Source: Methanoregulaceae archaeon (GTDB lineage Archaea; Halobacteriota; Methanomicrobia; Methanomicrobiales; Methanospirillaceae). From it: 8,235 bases of DNA. Below, in pieces: positions 5,935 through 8,235 of the stretch (positions are counted from its first letter, which is position 1; the number at the start of each line of letters is the position of its first letter). The stretch spans positions 1 to 8,235 of the forward strand of contig JACTVF010000096.1 in assembly GCA_019695435.1 (NCBI GenBank), read 5' to 3'. The notes beneath the pieces were generated by a model. The model made no database searches. It had not been told where the DNA came from and was given only the letters and a program-made list of their open reading frames with translations. A program made the position numbers and the translations under genes.

Positions 5935-7916
5935 CAGGTGTAGAACAGATTGTTAAAAAAGCCGCAGACGGGGATCTGTCCGTCCGCGTCGATGAGAGTA
6001 GTGCAGGTTCGGACATACGGCCACTGGTACAGCAGGTAAACCGGCTCATTGCAAAGGTCGCAGATACGGCTGAGAAAAAGCAGCGTGCCGATACGATGAT
6101 CAAGTACAACCCGCTTGCCATCGCGATCCTTAAAAAAGACCGGGCGATCGTAAACGTCAACAAAAAATACGAATCGCTCTGGCGCGGAACCCGCGAGGAG
6201 CTGATGCGGAAGCAGCTGTATGATTTTGATATCACCGTCCTCTCCGGTGAACACTTCTACGCCTGCTTTGAAACAAAAAAGCTCGCCGTGAGTGAGTGCC
6301 TGGTGAAATGGCCTGATGGCACCCAGAAGTACCTGACCCTGAACGCGATGCCGATGCTGGATAAGGCGGGGCTGGTTGACGGTGCTTTCTATTTCTGGGT
6401 GGATACGACCGAGCTCCACGATAAAATAGTGGAGTCTGAAAAGGTGAAGCAGCGGGCAGACCGTATCATCCAGGAGAACCCGTACGCACTGTTCACAATC
6501 GACACCAGCCTGTCTGTTCTCTCTGCAAACAGTGCATTCCTGAAACTGACCGGGTATTCCCGCGATGAAATTGCTCATCTCTCGATGAAGGATTTCAAGT
6601 ACAAGAAAGACAAAGGACCCAGTGTCGAGGCGACGATTGCATCAAAGCAGCGCGGGCATGGCGAATCGGTGATCGAGTTTTCCGCCGGTACACTCACGCT
6701 GGACTGGTATTATATCCCGCTTCTCGGTGAAACCGGTGCAGTCGACAGCCTGCTTGTTGTATTCAACGATATAACGGAACGGCGCCGGCAGGAGAAGGAA
6801 ATTAAAACTCTCATGGAGGACTCCCAGAAGAAAGCGCAGGCACTCTCCGAAAGTGCCGGTGTGCTTGAAACCGGGCTTTCCCGGATGGCTGAGGGGGATC
6901 TCACCTTCACAGCGGATATTGTGGAAAACGATCCTCTCGTGATCTTAAAGAAAAACTATAACAAGGCAATTCTCTCGATAAAAACAGTGATCGAGGAGAT
7001 TGCCAATTCAGCACACCAGCTTGATCTCACCACCACCGAGACTGGCAAGAGCACGCATGATATCTCCAAATCCACCGAGCAGGTGGCGATCTCATCACAG
7101 GAATCTGCGGAAGGGGCCAAAAAGCAGCTTACAGAGATCGAAAAGGTCAGCAGTGACGTTTCGGATCTCTCCGCATCCATCGAGGAGATCGCGAGCACCA
7201 CTCACGATCTCATGATCCATGCCCAGAAGGCAGCAAGCGAGGGAAACCAGGCCGCGGATCTGGGCAAGATCGCTACAGCAAAGATGAAGACCGTGGAGAA
7301 GATCTCGGGAGAAAGTGTCGCTGAAATTACGGCATTGAACGAGCGCATGAAAGAGATCTCCAATATTGTCAAGCTGATCGCTGACATCTCCAGCCAGACC
7401 AACCTGCTCGCCCTGAACGCTGCGATCGAGGCGGCGCGGGCTGGCGAGCACGGGCGCGGGTTTGCCGTTGTCGCAGGAGAAGTGCGCAGCCTCGCCGGGG
7501 AATCCAAGAGCGCCACCAACAATATCGAGACCCTGATTGGCTCTATCCAGAGCAACAGTGACAAGACCGCGGCGGCTATCAGGAACTCCTATCAGGAGAT
7601 CCAGACCGGCATCGAAAGTGTGAACCAGACCATCGATGTACTCAACCGGATCATCGCCGAGGCCAACGTCGTCGCTCAGGGTGTGACCGAGATCACGAAG
7701 GCAACCGAAGCACAGGCTGAAGCAACAAACCGGGTGATGCAGGGTATGGAGCAGACCAACACTCTCTCCCGCGAAACCCGGCAGCGCATGGAAGACATGG
7801 CAGCGCTTGCAGAAGAGACGAGCGCATCAACCGAGGAGATTGCAAGCGCCTCTGCAGAACTCTCCAGTATGGCAGAACGACTTAAAGCGGCAACGGAGAA
7901 ATTCAGAGTAAGGTGA
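5925..7916 (+). CDS. Soluble methyl-accepting chemotaxis protein with two PAS domains
   Basis: This is a complete 663-residue chemoreceptor with no membrane segment or signal peptide, so it should act in the cytoplasm. A HAMP-like segment at about 5-50 contains [15 protein letters not shown] domains follow at about 55-168 and 178-288, the second with LTGYSRDEI and ending in [11 protein letters not shown] second HAMP-like segment at about 312-358 contains [10 protein letters not shown]. The signalling domain spans about 360-663. Its hairpin tip [18 protein letters not shown] (491-508) followed by [14 protein letters not shown] (511-524) is the canonical contact site for CheA and Che[10 protein letters not shown] and [11 protein letters not shown] are likely methylation regions. 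The C-terminus (KFRVR) lacks a CheR/CheB-tethering pentapeptide. The PAS domains could sense redox state, energy state or a small ligand; no cofactor-binding residue is obvious. The ribosome binding site GGTGAT lies inside the ParA gene, indicating translational coupling. Confidence 0.95.
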   Translation: MDITGVEQIVKKAADGDLSVRVDESSAGSDIRPLVQQVNRLIAKVADTAEKKQRADTMIKYNPLAIAILKKDRAIVNVNKKYESLWRGTREELMRKQLYDFDITVLSGEHFYACFETKKLAVSECLVKWPDGTQKYLTLNAMPMLDKAGLVDGAFYFWVDTTELHDKIVESEKVKQRADRIIQENPYALFTIDTSLSVLSANSAFLKLTGYSRDEIAHLSMKDFKYKKDKGPSVEATIASKQRGHGESVIEFSAGTLTLDWYYIPLLGETGAVDSLLVVFNDITERRRQEKEIKTLMEDSQKKAQALSESAGVLETGLSRMAEGDLTFTADIVENDPLVILKKNYNKAILSIKTVIEEIANSAHQLDLTTTETGKSTHDISKSTEQVAISSQESAEGAKKQLTEIEKVSSDVSDLSASIEEIASTTHDLMIHAQKAASEGNQAADLGKIATAKMKTVEKISGESVAEITALNERMKEISNIVKLIADISSQTNLLALNAAIEAARAGEHGRGFAVVAGEVRSLAGESKSATNNIETLIGSIQSNSDKTAAAIRNSYQEIQTGIESVNQTIDVLNRIIAEANVVAQGVTEITKATEAQAEATNRVMQGMEQTNTLSRETRQRMEDMAALAEETSASTEEIASASAELSSMAERLKAATEKFRVR

Positions 7917-7919
7917 GTT

Positions 7920-8235
7920 ATGGCTGCAACAATTGAGGTGGTGGAATTTGAGCTGGGCGGGGAGCGATATGCACTGGATATCAATCTCGCCCGCGAGATC
8001 GTAGAGATGATACCAATCACACCCATTCCCCGGGCTCCACCCTTTATCTCCGGTGTCATCAACCTCCGGGGGGAGATCACCAATATTATGAACCTCAATA
8101 CGCTTCTGGGGCTTCCCGACAAGGAAGTGCGGGAGAACCAGAAGATCATTGTCCTTGTTCCCGAGGCAGCAAAAGGGAACAATATCGGGATCATTGTCGA
8201 TGATGTCTCCAGTGTCCGCCAGGTGCCCGAGACCG
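7920..8235 (+). CDS. cheW: CheW chemotaxis coupling protein (3' end outside window)
   Basis: The first 105 residues are visible and the frame remains open at the right edge. The start MAATIEVVEFELGGERYALDI is the typical first strand of a CheW domain. IVEMIPITPIPRAPPFISGVINLRGEI (residues 28-54) matches the most conserved stretch of the family, including the GVINLRG core. IGIIVDDVSSVRQVP near the edge is the next conserved block. CheW is a cytoplasmic SH3-like scaffold that joins chemoreceptor tips to the kinase CheA. The ATG at 7920 is preceded by GGTGAG overlapping the receptor stop codon, and only 3 bases separate the two genes. Full-length CheW usually has about 150-170 residues, so roughly one third is missing. 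The tight spacing suggests this CheW serves the adjacent soluble receptor. More chemotaxis genes may follow outside the window. Confidence 0.93.
   Translation, partial: MAATIEVVEFELGGERYALDINLAREIVEMIPITPIPRAPPFISGVINLRGEITNIMNLNTLLGLPDKEVRENQKIIVLVPEAAKGNNIGIIVDDVSSVRQVPET

Noticed and set aside
5829..6578. Minus-strand open frame of 249 codons opposite the ParA and receptor genes
   Set aside because: It spans the junction of two strongly supported genes on the other strand and shows no domain or start signal.
7676..8194. Minus-strand open frame of 172 codons opposite the receptor and cheW
   Set aside because: Its Ser- and Ile-rich sequence is the mirror of the Glu-, Ala- and Asp-rich receptor and CheW codons. 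It is a shadow frame.

Overview
The window looks like a stretch of chromosome from a methanogenic archaeon of the order Methanomicrobiales, most likely Methanoregula or a close relative. This is inferred from several signs: the GGTGA-type Shine-Dalgarno sequences, archaeal TATA boxes placed for leaderless or nearly leaderless transcripts, the adenine deaminase and iron-sulfur proteins, moderately GC-rich coding regions, and short AT-rich spacers. No rRNA, tRNA, CRISPR array or recognisable insertion sequence was seen.

Left part (1-2071). The C-terminal end of a QueG-like protein with two 4Fe-4S cluster motifs runs in from the left edge. It converges on a TerC/DUF475-family membrane protein on the minus strand. 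A divergent promoter region follows, then a small YkgJ-type cysteine-cluster protein on the plus strand.

Middle part (2072-4579). A 454-base gene-free spacer carries several TATA-like sequences and a hairpin with a T-rich tail. Next is a minus-strand two-gene operon: a short predicted lipoprotein, followed 5 bases later by adenine deaminase (purine salvage, adenine to hypoxanthine).

Right part (4580-8235). A 458-base spacer with direct and inverted repeats leads into a tightly packed plus-strand operon. It encodes a ParA/MinD-type ATPase, a chemoreceptor with no membrane segment (HAMP-like, PAS, PAS, HAMP-like, signalling domain), and CheW, which is cut by the window edge. The ParA gene overlaps the receptor gene by 10 bases, and cheW starts 3 bases after the receptor stop. 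The arrangement recalls the bacterial PpfA-TlpT-CheW set, in which a ParA-type ATPase positions and segregates cytoplasmic chemoreceptor clusters. It is the most interesting feature of the window.

The ParA gene has no ATG, GTG or TTG upstream of its Walker A motif. It appears to start at an ATT codon (5038) behind a GGTGAT ribosome binding site placed exactly as in the next gene.
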